Shown: positions 9,930-20,513 of the stretch, piece by piece | Layout of the letters: every line of letters starts with the position of its first letter | Position numbering within the stretch: the first letter of the stretch is position 1 | NCBI GenBank assembly: GCA_937625935.1 | Contig: OW569358.1 | Coordinates: 186,001-250,000, forward strand | Source: Tetramitus jugosus | Lineage: Eukaryota > Heterolobosea > Eutetramitea > Acrasida > Vahlkampfiidae | DNA length: 64,000 bases | Direction: 5' to 3' | The notes under the pieces: model-generated | Databases searched by the model: none | Seen by the model: the letters and a program-made list of their open reading frames with translations, nothing else | Told to the model about the DNA's origin: nothing | Translations under genes and position numbers: made by a program

Positions 9930-10793
9930 ATGGTGTTCTTGAAATTAAAAAATAGTGAAGAGGATCAATTCCTCTTCGAAACAAAGACCGATGTCGACGT
10001 TGAACATGTGATTCATGATCTTGTTCAAGTTTTCAATAAGCGACTTCAATTAACAGCACTGATCTCTGAGACGGAAGAGCTCATCAAGTATGGTGTCATG
10101 AGAGAACCAGAGAGTCAAGGAATCGATGAAATGATCAACAATTTGAAAATAGAAGAAGTGACGAATGACAATGTGCAAGAAGATGAAGAACAATTGAACG
10201 CCGATCAAACAAAAGATCCATCTCACAGAAGATTGGGAAATCCTCCGTCCGATGAACGGATCATTGCAACCTTGAAGAAAACGGTAGATGAAGCCAAATT
10301 TTACATTTCAAAGGAGCAGGCATTGCAGAAGAAGTGTTTGACCTTGGATGGGCTTGAAGAAATGATCAATAATATCAAGGGCGCTATTGCGATCGCATAT
10401 CCGATGGGATTGCCAAAATATGACTCCATTTCCTTTATCCTTAGCGCTGATTTCACTCACAACGACATGTACATTGACGACAAGACCACACTGTGGTTCG
10501 CAGGCAAAGAACTGCAGAGAGGACAAAAGCTGCAGGAAACAAAATCAATTGGAAGGAATGAAAAGACTATGATTATTGTAAAGTTGAGTAAGAAGGGTTC
10601 TGGTCCTCCTGCAAGAGAACCACCTCTCACTGAAGAAATGCAACGAAATTTGATGGCTTACTACTACAAGAAACAAGAGGAGCAAAAGAAGTTGCTGGAG
10701 GACTCGGATGACAATTATGTAAATTCTGTCTGGGCGGATCCAAAAGGTCTCAGGAATCACTTTCAAGGAATAAACAACATTGATTGGAAGTAA
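9930..10793 (+). CDS. CFAP298: CFAP298 (C21orf59/Kurly) homologue
   Basis: A single exon of 287 codons, close to the ~290 residues of animal CFAP298. The start MVFLKLKNSEEDQFLFE, the TEELIKYGV segment and the end NSVWADPKGLRNHF...IDWK match the family's N-terminal fold, middle and signature C-terminus. CFAP298 is a cytoplasmic factor for axonemal dynein arm assembly and cilia polarity. A Glu/Asp-rich linker lies near residues 75-100. It sits 147 bp after PACRG on the same strand. Confidence 0.9.
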   Translation: MVFLKLKNSEEDQFLFETKTDVDVEHVIHDLVQVFNKRLQLTALISETEELIKYGVMREPESQGIDEMINNLKIEEVTNDNVQEDEEQLNADQTKDPSHRRLGNPPSDERIIATLKKTVDEAKFYISKEQALQKKCLTLDGLEEMINNIKGAIAIAYPMGLPKYDSISFILSADFTHNDMYIDDKTTLWFAGKELQRGQKLQETKSIGRNEKTMIIVKLSKKGSGPPAREPPLTEEMQRNLMAYYYKKQEEQKKLLEDSDDNYVNSVWADPKGLRNHFQGINNIDWK

Positions 10794-10826
10794 TTAATTG
10801 GAATACAATGAAAAGGATGTTTGTTT

Positions 10827-11384
10827 CTATTCGGGTTGAGTCTGTTGCAATGACGGTCCAAGAGAAAAAGAAATGATTGATGCATCTCTTTGTACAAATT
10901 CTAGTTCTTCTGCCACACACTTCACACTCCTCAGCATGTCTTCGTGCTCTGATATCATGAGCTTCTGTACCACCCCTTTCTTCACGTAGGCAATCGTACA
11001 GTGAAATTCACCCGCAAAATAGCGCTTAGTACGCAACTTGCCCACCATTTTACGCAATTCCTTTAGCTGTGCGTACCCTCCATGGAGTGTGAGATGAATT
11101 ACATCATATCTTTTCGCTGGCCAGACTGCTAGCTTACCAATTGTGAATCTGACAGGTTCGAGTGAATTTGCAAGCTCTGGCAACTCTAGATGGGCTTCAC
11201 ATGGTAGGCCTCCACATATAGTAATGTGACTGTGAGTGTCACGTCCATAACTGGGATCCTTTTCGTCAATGTACAAGTCATCATCGTGGATGTGGCAGTT
11301 GCTCCATGCTTGAATTTGATCAGCTTCTCGTGATGGCACACGAAGTTGAACTGAGGCAGACGAGTGAATGAGTGCTTTGGACAT
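10827..11384 (-). CDS. 2H phosphoesterase superfamily protein
   Basis: The 185-residue product starts at ATG 11384; the open frame upstream contains only a TTG. Two HxT motifs define the 2H phosphoesterase/2'-5' RNA ligase-like fold: HSHITICGG (about residue 56) and HCTIAYVKKG (about residue 131). They are about 75 residues apart, as expected for the two catalytic histidines. Such enzymes hydrolyse 2',3'-cyclic or 2'-5' phosphodiester bonds in RNA or small nucleotides; the substrate here is unknown. Its 3' end converges on CFAP298 with 33 bp between stop codons. Confidence 0.75.
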   Translation of the reverse strand: MSKALIHSSASVQLRVPSREADQIQAWSNCHIHDDDLYIDEKDPSYGRDTHSHITICGGLPCEAHLELPELANSLEPVRFTIGKLAVWPAKRYDVIHLTLHGGYAQLKELRKMVGKLRTKRYFAGEFHCTIAYVKKGVVQKLMISEHEDMLRSVKCVAEELEFVQRDASIISFSLGPSLQQTQPE

Positions 11385-11509
11385 TTTTGAGTTCCCTATC
11401 TGGAAAAAACTCCGCAAAGTTACTCCCGATTGAAACTTCCTTGATCAATCGCACCAAAAAATTCACCACCAGAAAAAAGGATATTATCTCCATAACAACA
11501 GACTCGAGA

Positions 11510-13342
11510 ATGACAGATAGCCACGAAAGATCACTCGTTGATAAAATGGTCAAGTTGACCAACACTCAACAAAGTATCCAATGTATGCATCATCTATATC
11601 ACTATCAACAAACATTGATTCATTCATTGTTTTTTTTGGAGTACTGTGTGAACAAAAATCTTACGTTTTTTTTATTTTTGTTATCATAGCACTCTCACTC
11701 TGGATAATTTACCACAAGAGACGTGCAGAATCAAGTGTCTCCGTCTGGAAGAGAGAAATTTTGGCTGCTCCCGTCAATCGAAAGTTGGTTTACTTGTATT
11801 TGGCCAATGACGTTTTGCAGAATGCAAAAAAGGACACGACTCTCTTCGAAGACGCATTTTCCAACGTGATTGTCGATGTTGTCTCTGAAATCTATCCGTA
11901 AGTAGCCTTTGTCCGTTTTTTTTTCTGGTAGTGGGAGAAATTTTTGGCGCCACTAACACAAATGAATACAATTTACAGCGCAATGATTTCCAAGGATCAA
12001 AAATCAACGTCGCGCATGATTGGAATATGGAGTGATCGAAAGGTGTTTGCTTCTGATATTATTGAATCGTTGCAACAAGCAATCACATCATCGAGTGGTG
12101 CTGCTGCTGCCTCTCGATCATCAAGCAAACAAAAAGTGCGCACTGCAACAACTATCACCTCTGACAATAGCACTGCAGCTTCCATGAGAAAATTGGATGC
12201 AATCAGCAATACTACTAGTAGTAGCAACAACAACATGACACAAATTTCAAACAATGACAAATTATCCATGATCATGAACGACGATCATCCATCAATGACA
12301 AGTATCAATAACAACAATAACAGTGGCAATATCAATAATCAAATGATGGAAAATGCGAGTAAATTAACGCCGACATTTGCAGAGCTATCCAATCGACCCA
12401 TTTTCAAGCTTTTGCAAGCAATGACTGAAATTGAATGCGAAAATGAGAATAATAGGTGCACAATGCGACAAAATCCGATTCTTCAATCAGAGTACAAGAG
12501 TGCAATGTTGCCTGCAGAGAGTGGAGAGTCAATGCTCGAAATGAGAGACATCTCTGAGCTTCAACAATGGCAAATGGTGTACGACGGCGTATTGAAACAA
12601 TTTTCCGATGTGAAGAATGCGTTCAGTAAGGAGAACTCGATTCGCAAAAAGTACATTTCTGCACTCAAGCAGGAACTGGATCGACAACAGAAACTGCTGG
12701 GAGAGTATGATCAGGTGGTGAGGGATTGGACGAGGAATGTAGCTGATATTCAACGGTTCCAAACGAGCATTGAGGTATGATGTTGTCATTTTGATCGAAT
12801 GGAACGCAATGATGATGATGTTGCGATCATGTGTCTTTTTTTTCATGTTGTTTTGTACTCTCGAGCTCACAACAAGAACATTCATTTCTGCGTGTATATA
12901 TGTGTATATGTTTATACTTTTTTAGATTTGTTTAACCAATAAGAAAATGCTTCAATCCGACACACTAGTCAGTGACTACTTTAGTGCTGATCAGCATCAA
13001 ATACAGAATACGTTGGCTGGTAAGAAGCGGTCTCTGAGTGATATGTCAGCACCTACAATAAATGATATTCAATCATCTACAATAACAGACTCAATACCAT
13101 TCCCAGACGATGATACAGGTGCACCATTCAAGAGACCAAAGCTCATACCAGTCGTACCATTACCGGATGACAACGACTTGTATGTTCCAGAAGATGTTTC
13201 TGCTCAAGATGTGGACTCTGTGTTGGATGCACTAGAACCTGATCGGAACTCTGCATCAACACTAGACACAGAGTCAGACGATTTTTTGGGACCTACATTC
13301 TTGTCTGACGCTGATCCCTTTGCAGATGACAACAATATGTAA
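11510..13342 (+). CDS. RPRD1/Rtt103-type CTD-interacting (CID) protein
   Basis: Four exons (11510-11582, 11690-11897, 11979-12774, 12926-13342) give 497 residues. The introns (107, 81 and 151 bp) begin GTATGC, GTAAGT and GTATGA. The spliced N-terminus (SLVDKMVKLTNTQQSIQ joined to SLSLWIIYHK, then SVWKREI, NRKLVYLYLANDVLQN, and IWSDRKVF) is the CID fold, which binds the phosphorylated C-terminal domain of RNA polymerase II. Ser/Asn low complexity and then a coiled coil (about 285-355) follow, as in RPRD1/CREPT. The acidic C-terminus matches no domain I know. The role in transcription termination or CTD dephosphorylation is inferred from the family. Confidence 0.87.
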
Positions 13343-13442
13343 TATCAAAATTAATAAATTTGTAATTTCTGAACAATAGGAAGCTGCCACCAACAGACAA
13401 TACAATGCCAACCACGACCAAAGAAATGCAAGATCTACAAAA

Positions 13443-13561
13443 GCCTACATTACTGAGGGTTCTCGAGTAGTCTCCTATCTCAATACTAACTCAGCCAGAT
13501 GGTGCTTAACTTCTCTATTCGAAATGGGAAGAGGTGGTTCCACCATTGTATGAACGTAGAC
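13443..13561 (-). rRNA. 5S rRNA
   Basis: The reverse complement reads as a 119-nt 5S rRNA. GTCTACGTT at the 5' end pairs with AATGTAGGC at the 3' end (helix I). The internal promoter/loop region contains GAAGTTAAGCACCATCTGGC, followed by GAGTTAGTATTGAGATAGGAG. TTTT follows the 3' end as a pol III terminator. Mature ends may differ by 1-2 nt. It is a single copy between two protein genes, not part of a visible rDNA unit. Confidence 0.93.
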
Positions 13562-13772
13562 ATTCATCTACCATGGATCATCGAGTTGACACCGATTGAT
13601 CCTTCATTGGATTAGACTAGATTTGTGACAATCTAACATTGAAAAAAGAGCTATTTCTATGAATGGGAAAAGAGGATTCAGAAGGATGTGTGTGAAGGAG
13701 CTGGTAGTATACGAAGAGGGAACAAAGGTTAAAAACTTGGTGAAGGCAATGAAGATCGTTTGATGCGTTAAT

Positions 13773-14831
13773 TTATGACGATTCTTGTTGTTTCTGATCA
13801 ACAGCGACCTGATGCGATTTGTGCCTCTTTTCCATCTGGAACAACTTTTTCAAACTATCATACACTGCAAATGCAATACAGTGCGATGGAACTGCCTTGA
13901 CCAAATTCGGCATAAATCCCTTATAAAACCCAGCAGCTCCCTCAGTACTCATTGTCTTCCTGCACACGTCCCACATGCCATTGTAGGTCGGCAATGTACC
14001 ATTGAGCGATGCCTGACCCTGCATAATCATTCTCGATTTCACTGTTTTCAACGGATAGGTCGCTGCCTGCGACACGAGTGCACCGGAGCCACCCGCTACA
14101 GCTAAACTCATCAACGTCCGCATAGAGCCCACACTCTCCGTATCGTCATCTCCTTCTGCTGTCGGTGGAACGAGCACATGCTTCACCATTTCATACACGG
14201 TGAGTTGAATACCAGACTGAGGCACAGTGCTCGCAATCGAAGCAGACATGCCCCTAAAAAACGGCACAATACTCTTCTCGTTCTTCACAATGCTCCAAAC
14301 AACATGACTCATACCCCTGTATGTGCCCACATCTGTCGCTGACAACCTCGTCTTTATCACATCCAATGGATAAAACACCACATGTGCAGCAATCCCCGAC
14401 AATGATCCCGCCCAAAAAACCTGCGTATTGGTCAACTCTGAATCTCGCGCCGCAAAAAACCGTTTCATTTTTTCGTAGCACAGGAACTTGAATGCCGAAG
14501 TCGGAGCCGTCTTTATACAATTGGCCAAATTACCACGAAACAAACCACGAACGCCTTCGGTACGATGCATGTGAGTGAGACCGGACCACACGGACAAGTT
14601 GTGACGTGTGTTGACTTGATAAATGGTTTTGAGTCGTTCGAGAGGAGCGACACCTGTTTTGGCGGCAACACCTGCGCATCCACCAATGAAAATTTGCAAC
14701 ATGGTTGTTTGAGAGGAGGAGGATTTTGTGGATGACGTTACTTCAACTGTTGAAGTGGTTGATGGTGTGGTGGACAATGCGACATAGGAAGAATCAGTTG
14801 TTGTTGTTGTTGTTGTAGATGATGATACCAT
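13773..14831 (-). CDS. Mitochondrial carrier family (SLC25) protein
   Basis: A single exon of 352 residues. After a Ser/Thr-rich N-terminal ~40 residues come three ~100-residue carrier repeats, each with the P-x-[DE/L]-x-x-K/R signature: APLERLKT, YPLDVIKTR and YPLKTVKSR. Each is followed by an FRG/YKG motif (GLFRGN, PFFRGM, GFYKGF). The third signature lacks the acidic residue, which weakens one matrix salt bridge. The layout resembles the CoA/ATP-Mg-Pi branch of the family, but the substrate cannot be assigned by eye. There are no EF-hands. Predicted location is the mitochondrial inner membrane. Confidence 0.92.
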   Translation of the reverse strand: MVSSSTTTTTTTDSSYVALSTTPSTTSTVEVTSSTKSSSSQTTMLQIFIGGCAGVAAKTGVAPLERLKTIYQVNTRHNLSVWSGLTHMHRTEGVRGLFRGNLANCIKTAPTSAFKFLCYEKMKRFFAARDSELTNTQVFWAGSLSGIAAHVVFYPLDVIKTRLSATDVGTYRGMSHVVWSIVKNEKSIVPFFRGMSASIASTVPQSGIQLTVYEMVKHVLVPPTAEGDDDTESVGSMRTLMSLAVAGGSGALVSQAATYPLKTVKSRMIMQGQASLNGTLPTYNGMWDVCRKTMSTEGAAGFYKGFMPNLVKAVPSHCIAFAVYDSLKKLFQMEKRHKSHQVAVDQKQQESS

Positions 14832-15357
14832 TATGATTATGGTGCGCAGGGCATTAGAAAAATTGTTGTTGGTTTTTTGTTTTGTTTTTACGGCACGATC
14901 GAATCTTGCATGTTCATGCTGTGGGTGGAACTTTGAATTAGTTGGGAACGGAAAAATTGATCACTGCACGCATGAGTCAACTTGGCACTGGAATCGTGTA
15001 AGATGGACAGAAAACATAGATGGCAACGAAGCCTCCCTAGGAAGTAGGCTGTGACATTATCAAACAAAATGTGTGAACCTGGATTGACAGCTCGACACCT
15101 TGTTTTTAGGGTTACTCGAGTGCCACATTAATTGATTCGGGGACTGTATGGAATATTGCTTGAACATCAATGCACGTCCTATTCATGCACACTAATGCCT
15201 TCTGATGTCGATATTACAATATTCGGTTAAATTCTCTTAATTATCTCTGCTCAACAAGGTGCTTTTTAACAATCGGTGAATAAAAAATGATAAAACATGT
15301 GGGATTGAAAAATGCATTCAACAAAAAATAAAACTTTTATGGATTGTTGCAATTCAT
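14832..15357. other. Intergenic, no gene recognised
   Basis: About 525 bp between the start of the carrier gene and the end of the TTLL gene, both on the minus strand. A 73-codon open frame (14833-15054, plus strand) has no recognisable domain and overlaps the carrier promoter side. No tRNA or small nuclear RNA fold was recognised. The last ~100 bp are A/T-rich, as expected for a 3' UTR. Confidence 0.4.
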
Positions 15358-17025
15358 TCAGAGGGAAGACCTTGCGGATTGGATACCATTACGTTCCTTC
15401 TCTCGCTCGAATTCCTCAAGTAACACATTACCTGGTCTTGCCTTTTCAAACAAGTCAAGCAGTGTGTTCTCCGCTGGATTTGTCTCTGATCCCTGCCAGT
15501 AAATCTTATTCTTGCTGTGCGTGAGATCCCTAGGATATATTCTTCTCCAGTCAGTCTGAAGCGATCTTTCTAGCTCGTCTTCACTCTCCATAATCACTCG
15601 ATCGTCTTGATTCCTTCCAAACTCGAATATTTTTCTCACTTGCTTGTCATACTGGTCTGGATCTCTCGAGAACATGACAGGACCGAGCGTATGGAACATT
15701 TCTGACAGCACGGATATCTTTACGCGCTTATCTAGAACACTAGAGCATGCCAAGCTAGGCATTAGGTTGACCTCGACCAACCATGGATCCAAATGTTCGT
15801 CAATCATGATATCGAACCCGTACAACTCGAAGCAATTGTTTCTATTGGAGGGGAACAATTGCTTCTGTTTCGAGTATAGATGTGATTCCGTTGACAGTAT
15901 GGTTTTCGTGATGACCGATGAAATCTTTTGCAAGAAACCTTCTCTTGTAAAGCTCTTTTCGGCACTCGTTCTCGTGTCTGCCGAGCTTTCACTGCTTGCT
16001 GGCGATTGACACTTGTTCTGCAGATAGGACAAAAATTGTTTGAATGACCACTTGTGTGCATTGAGATCGAACGAATCCATGGCATCTTCATCCACACTCT
16101 CCATCGATTCATTATTGTTCTGAACAAAATCTGGACTATTCTTATTGAGACTATAATTGGTCAAATGAGAGAGAATGTTCTCCGAGTCCTTGTCATAGTC
16201 CACTGTTGAAAAACGCACCAATCCATCCTCAAACAGATAAATTCGCAATGGGTCAACACTAGAGCACAAAACATATAATCTCAAATCAAATTTCTTGCCG
16301 TTAATCAAATAGGGATTGTCCATGTACTGTTGCAACAAAATGGGCTTGGATGGCAATGGAGTTTCACTATTGTACTTGAGAATGGAGATTCCTCTTCCAC
16401 AGGAGCCAGCAAACGGCTTCTGAACAAATGTTTGATTCAAGTGTTTCACTCGTTGAAACTTGTCCAAATCATACGGCATAATGTAGGACTCTGGGAAGAA
16501 ATTGTAAACTTCGGCGCCAAATCGGAGTTTTGAATTAAATAAATTGGCGGCAAGCAAATCCTTGCGACCCAAATTTCCACTACCAGGGAAATGATTCACT
16601 TTTTGAAAGGCATGGAGACGAGAGTACTCCTCTGCTTGCAAATGTCTACCCCAAAACACATTCCACAAATGAAAGTTCGAGTCATCAATTCTCCGCCATC
16701 CATTCTCCAAAAAACTCAATCTCAAACTCACATAATTAAAGTACATCATGCGAAAATAGGGTTGTTTCTCTGATATTTGATCACGAATCAGAGTTGTTGT
16801 TTCATTTCTGGGATGATCCTTGACAAAACTCAACGAAGGAGACTTTGTGGAGAATAAACTTGGATAGAGCTTGATGTGTCGCTCATTGTTGATCAGAGGA
16901 AGTGATGCATCCTGATGAGTTGCAAAGGCAGTTGCTGAGGCGGCTGCAGCAGTGTGACCGAGTATGTGGCTGTGAGTGGTGGCATGGTGGATGGCTGTGG
17001 TGGCAGCAATACTGGCGGGATTCAT
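15358..17025 (-). CDS. Tubulin tyrosine ligase-like (TTLL) glutamylase
   Basis: From the ATG at 17025 the product is 555 residues; the open frame continues to 17226 but only through a TTG, and that would overlap the next gene. The N-terminus is Ala/Thr/His-rich. The TTL ATP-grasp core is complete: GSGNLGRKDLL, FVQKPFAGSCGRGISIL (about residue 200, phosphate-binding loop), LLQQYMDNPYLINGKKFDLRLYVL, HLTNYSLNKN and FELYGFDIMID...PWLVEVNLMPSL (Mg/ATP ligands). TTLLs add Glu or Gly chains to tubulin tails on axonemal or cytoplasmic microtubules. The pattern is closest to the TTLL4/5 polyglutamylases, but the subfamily is uncertain. Confidence 0.9.
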   Translation of the reverse strand: MNPASIAATTAIHHATTHSHILGHTAAAASATAFATHQDASLPLINNERHIKLYPSLFSTKSPSLSFVKDHPRNETTTLIRDQISEKQPYFRMMYFNYVSLRLSFLENGWRRIDDSNFHLWNVFWGRHLQAEEYSRLHAFQKVNHFPGSGNLGRKDLLAANLFNSKLRFGAEVYNFFPESYIMPYDLDKFQRVKHLNQTFVQKPFAGSCGRGISILKYNSETPLPSKPILLQQYMDNPYLINGKKFDLRLYVLCSSVDPLRIYLFEDGLVRFSTVDYDKDSENILSHLTNYSLNKNSPDFVQNNNESMESVDEDAMDSFDLNAHKWSFKQFLSYLQNKCQSPASSESSADTRTSAEKSFTREGFLQKISSVITKTILSTESHLYSKQKQLFPSNRNNCFELYGFDIMIDEHLDPWLVEVNLMPSLACSSVLDKRVKISVLSEMFHTLGPVMFSRDPDQYDKQVRKIFEFGRNQDDRVIMESEDELERSLQTDWRRIYPRDLTHSKNKIYWQGSETNPAENTLLDLFEKARPGNVLLEEFEREKERNGIQSARSSL

Positions 17026-17213
17026 TTGTGTGAAGGTACTATTGGTTGTTTGTTGTTTGTTGCTTGTTTTTTGTGTGAAATTCGGGAAGAGATTTTTCGC
17101 TTCCGACAAAAGTTTAAGCGTTGAAGGTTCAATCGGGAGATTGTTGGCTGAAACCAGAAAAATTACGGTACTATTTGAGTAAATTGGGTGGCCGTCATCG
17201 AAATCAGAGAGTA

Positions 17214-20200
17214 ATGCATATGACAAATAAAAATCTGTATCGGAAGTGGTCAGCGATAGTTCTATTCGTGCTTGTAGTTGTCTTACTTATCATCAAACCG
17301 ATCACTAGCTCCTGGCAATCAGAAAGATGTAACTCAAAGGAAACTTGTTCGGAATGTTTAACTAACGCTGATGAACTTTGTTCCTGGTGTTCTCAAACTT
17401 CGACGTGCATTTCCATCTCTGGACAGTGCCAAAATGCTACCATGCACAACGTTGGACGACTAGGCGTCAAAGCACGTAAAGCCAACAAGTTACTCCGAAA
17501 ACTGGGAGTAGAATCCAAAGAAGAGTCAGAATACACAGATCAGTTATTGTCCCAGTGCACGACCCGAGTAGAAACATTAGAAGAATGTATCATTGGAAGT
17601 GAGTATGCCAAAATACACTTTCCCTTCTCGACATCAGTTCGAAATCTTCAACCAGGAGGACTTCAAGTACAACCAATCATTCCCGTACCTCAAGAGTTTC
17701 TGCAAAACTATGTCCTTAGTACGAGGAATTTGTCTACCAATATTTCCGACATTGATTTGGAGCACTATCTGAGTGAGATATCCTCTTCACCAAGGAATAG
17801 GATAATGTTAGGAGCATATTTTCTGAACCAAAAAGAGAAGATAGCCAAACCTCACATCATTTTCTCAAATCTCGACTATTTCGCATTAAGAGGAAATTAC
17901 TCCATCGTCAACAATACACTTAGAATGGAGAAATCCCCAAGAGGGAAAGTTCTTTTGCATCTCATCCCGGGGAATATAGGAATCAACGCTGAACCGGGAG
18001 TTTATCATCTTGGATTGATGTTGGCGATTTATAACGAGCTTCACGATACCCCTATATGTATGTTTTATCGAATGGATAATCCTGTTACCGTTACTTCGGT
18101 GTACAGAGCCATCTTGGTAGGTATCTACTTGTATGTTGGTCTACCACTGTTTGTTGTTGGTTTGTCGCTGGCCATAATGTTCGTGTGCTGCTGCAAGTTT
18201 CACGACACCCAGAAGATATCAGAGGTGAAATATGACGACACAAAGAACACGGAACACCAAGCTCCTAATGAATCTCCAAACGTTGACGAATCACGCAAAG
18301 TCCGAGATCTTCGAAACATATTTTCACTTAGTTTTATTCTTCGGATTAATTCTGACCAAATAATTGCTCAGTGTGGACTAAGAGGCTACTATTACTGGAA
18401 ATTTTATCGTCGATTGGTTTTAATTGTTCTTTTATACGCTATTTTAGCATTAGGTATTATCCTGCCGATCAACATTGTATTCAATTACAAATCGCACAAG
18501 GTTAAGGATTTTGCGATTACAACCTTCGGGAGTATCGGCAGATGGTCAGTTGTCAGTATTCCCCATTATATAGTAGGCGTGCTTTTCTTTTTAATAGCTG
18601 TAGTGGTGTATGGATTTAGTATCAAACTGCTCTACTATAAAAGAAGATATGAAGCATCTATTTTCACAGCTCGTTTACTACATCTTCCTGGACTACCTAT
18701 TGTCGTGAAGACCGACGAACATGGTAAATGCTATATTGAGAACAGAGAAGAGATCGAAGAGAGAGAAAGATTGATAAGAATGCATTTTGATCAGGTATTG
18801 AAGTCCCAAGATCCAGTTGAGAATGAAGTTGAGGCCGAAATATCGGTACTATCCGTTAGTATTATGGCAGATATGGCTCATATTATAAGAGATGTGGATG
18901 CTCAGTTTCGCCTAGAATCACTCCTTGGACCAGATCCTCTCCAAAAAACTCATAACAACCTCATTCGTAAAACGAGAAAGAAGAGATTAAAGATCATACG
19001 AAGGAAGATGATTGAAAAACTGGAGAAGAAGAACATAGTCTCAAATCAAGCATTCATAACATTCAGATCGGCGACGGCCTTAAGAAAATGTAAAGCCATC
19101 TACAAGAATGAACAAAATAGGACTCGGTCAAACACTCAATTCAGTGACAAAATATCTCCTCTTGGAGTACATGAATGGAGGATTAAGCAATCGTCTTGGG
19201 AACCAGAGGATATTAAGTGGGAAAATATCTATGAACGAACATTTACAAATATTATCCGAGTTGCTACCGTGTATGGAATTTATACCCCTCTATTTCTCAC
19301 TCTGATGGCCGGGCTACTGCTTTACTTCTTACAGTATGGACTCTATGGATTAAACACACGTCTGCATGTAAGACAGGTAACACTAATCTTGAATTCCTCG
19401 AAACTACTCAAGAATGTCATTCCATTAGCCCTTGGATTCACCAGTTCAGTTTTCTCAGTGTTCCTGACAGTGTCGGGAGAAGTGGCAAACATTCTAATGA
19501 GTCTAGCATCAACTAGAGAAAGGATGAAATCCTACTCGAAGGAGTCAGCCTCGTATCTATTGAAATCGGTTTCCATCATTATTCCTTTCTATCTGACAAT
19601 TCCTTTTCTCGGAGACTATCTGGTTGAACTCAGAGATCCTGAGTCTTTTTACAGCAACACTGGTTTAGCTCTTATGCAAGTATGTTCTCATTCCTGTTCA
19701 TTGTTCGTTCGACAGTAACTCAAACTTCATGTTTCTCAGTTCATTTTGTCCTATTTATTCTTGTATAAGGGTTTAGAGCTGATTGGAGCATGTATAAAGC
19801 TCTTTGTATCATATTATCAAAACGGACGAGAAGTGAGAAGAATTCCATTTGACTTTAATCAAGCGTACACAAGTTCTCTGGTTATTTTCTTTATTATTGC
19901 AGTAACAGGTATTCGATTTCCTCTTTTGTTTATCCCAGGAGTAGCCTTCTTTGTGATGACATACTTGATAGATACGTTCATGCTGCTCTTTTTCTATGAG
20001 AAGCCAGAGGGGACAGGAAGAATTGAGTTTGGAACAGTATCTTCTCTTTTGTTGGTGTTTGCTGCCGCTGCCATGTTTTCTCACCCATCATTGAGTGCTC
20101 TTCTGGCCTTTGGATCGCTAATATTTGTCATTGCCTCGTTGTGTGTATTAATATTTATCACCTACCTGTACCAACGAAGGGGAAAAAAGAAGTCTACATG

Positions 20201-20324
20201 CGTCCAAGTGGAAGATGAAGAAATGTATCGAGAGAAATACGCTCAACCTCATTTAAGAATGTTGTTCAAGTGTGCAACAACCCCAATAGAGAGAAAAGCT
20301 AATCCCCTCGAATATAATGTTTGA
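17214..20324 (+). CDS. OSCA/TMEM63-type ion channel with PSI domain
   Basis: Two exons (17214-19679, 19740-20324) with a 60-bp GTATGT...TCAG intron give 1016 residues. After an N-terminal hydrophobic helix (about 15-35), a Cys-rich segment (CNSKETCSECLTNADELCSWC, split by its cysteines, about 40-62) resembles a PSI domain. A long extracellular-type region and two transmembrane helices follow. A cytosolic domain contains NQAFITFRSATALRKC (PHM7_cyt/RRM-like), then WEPEDIKWENI and a C-terminal block of 7-8 helices, the layout of CSC1/OSCA/TMEM63 mechanosensitive or osmosensitive cation channels. The splice restores LALMQ-FILSYLFLY inside a membrane helix. The family call is moderately strong; the PSI fusion is unusual. 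Confidence 0.72.
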
Positions 20325-20513
20325 TTCATGATCCTTCTGAACCCGAAAAAATACCAACTTCGTCAACCTAGCTAAAAAAAACCTTCACATAACAAATGAT
20401 TAATCTTGACACACTTGTTGAGAGATCTCTCCAACAATAATATTTTGACCTCTTCAATAAAACAGGAACTTATCTATACAACATACAAGTACCAAATATT
20501 ATCATAGAACAAC

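Noticed and set aside
15060-15240. Possible snRNA or snoRNA in the intergenic region
   Set aside because: No C/D or H/ACA box pair, Sm site or characteristic stem could be assembled.
17026-17226. N-terminal extension of the TTLL frame
   Set aside because: The extension begins at TTG and would overlap the start of the OSCA-like gene; the sequence upstream of ATG 17025 looks like a CAA-rich leader.
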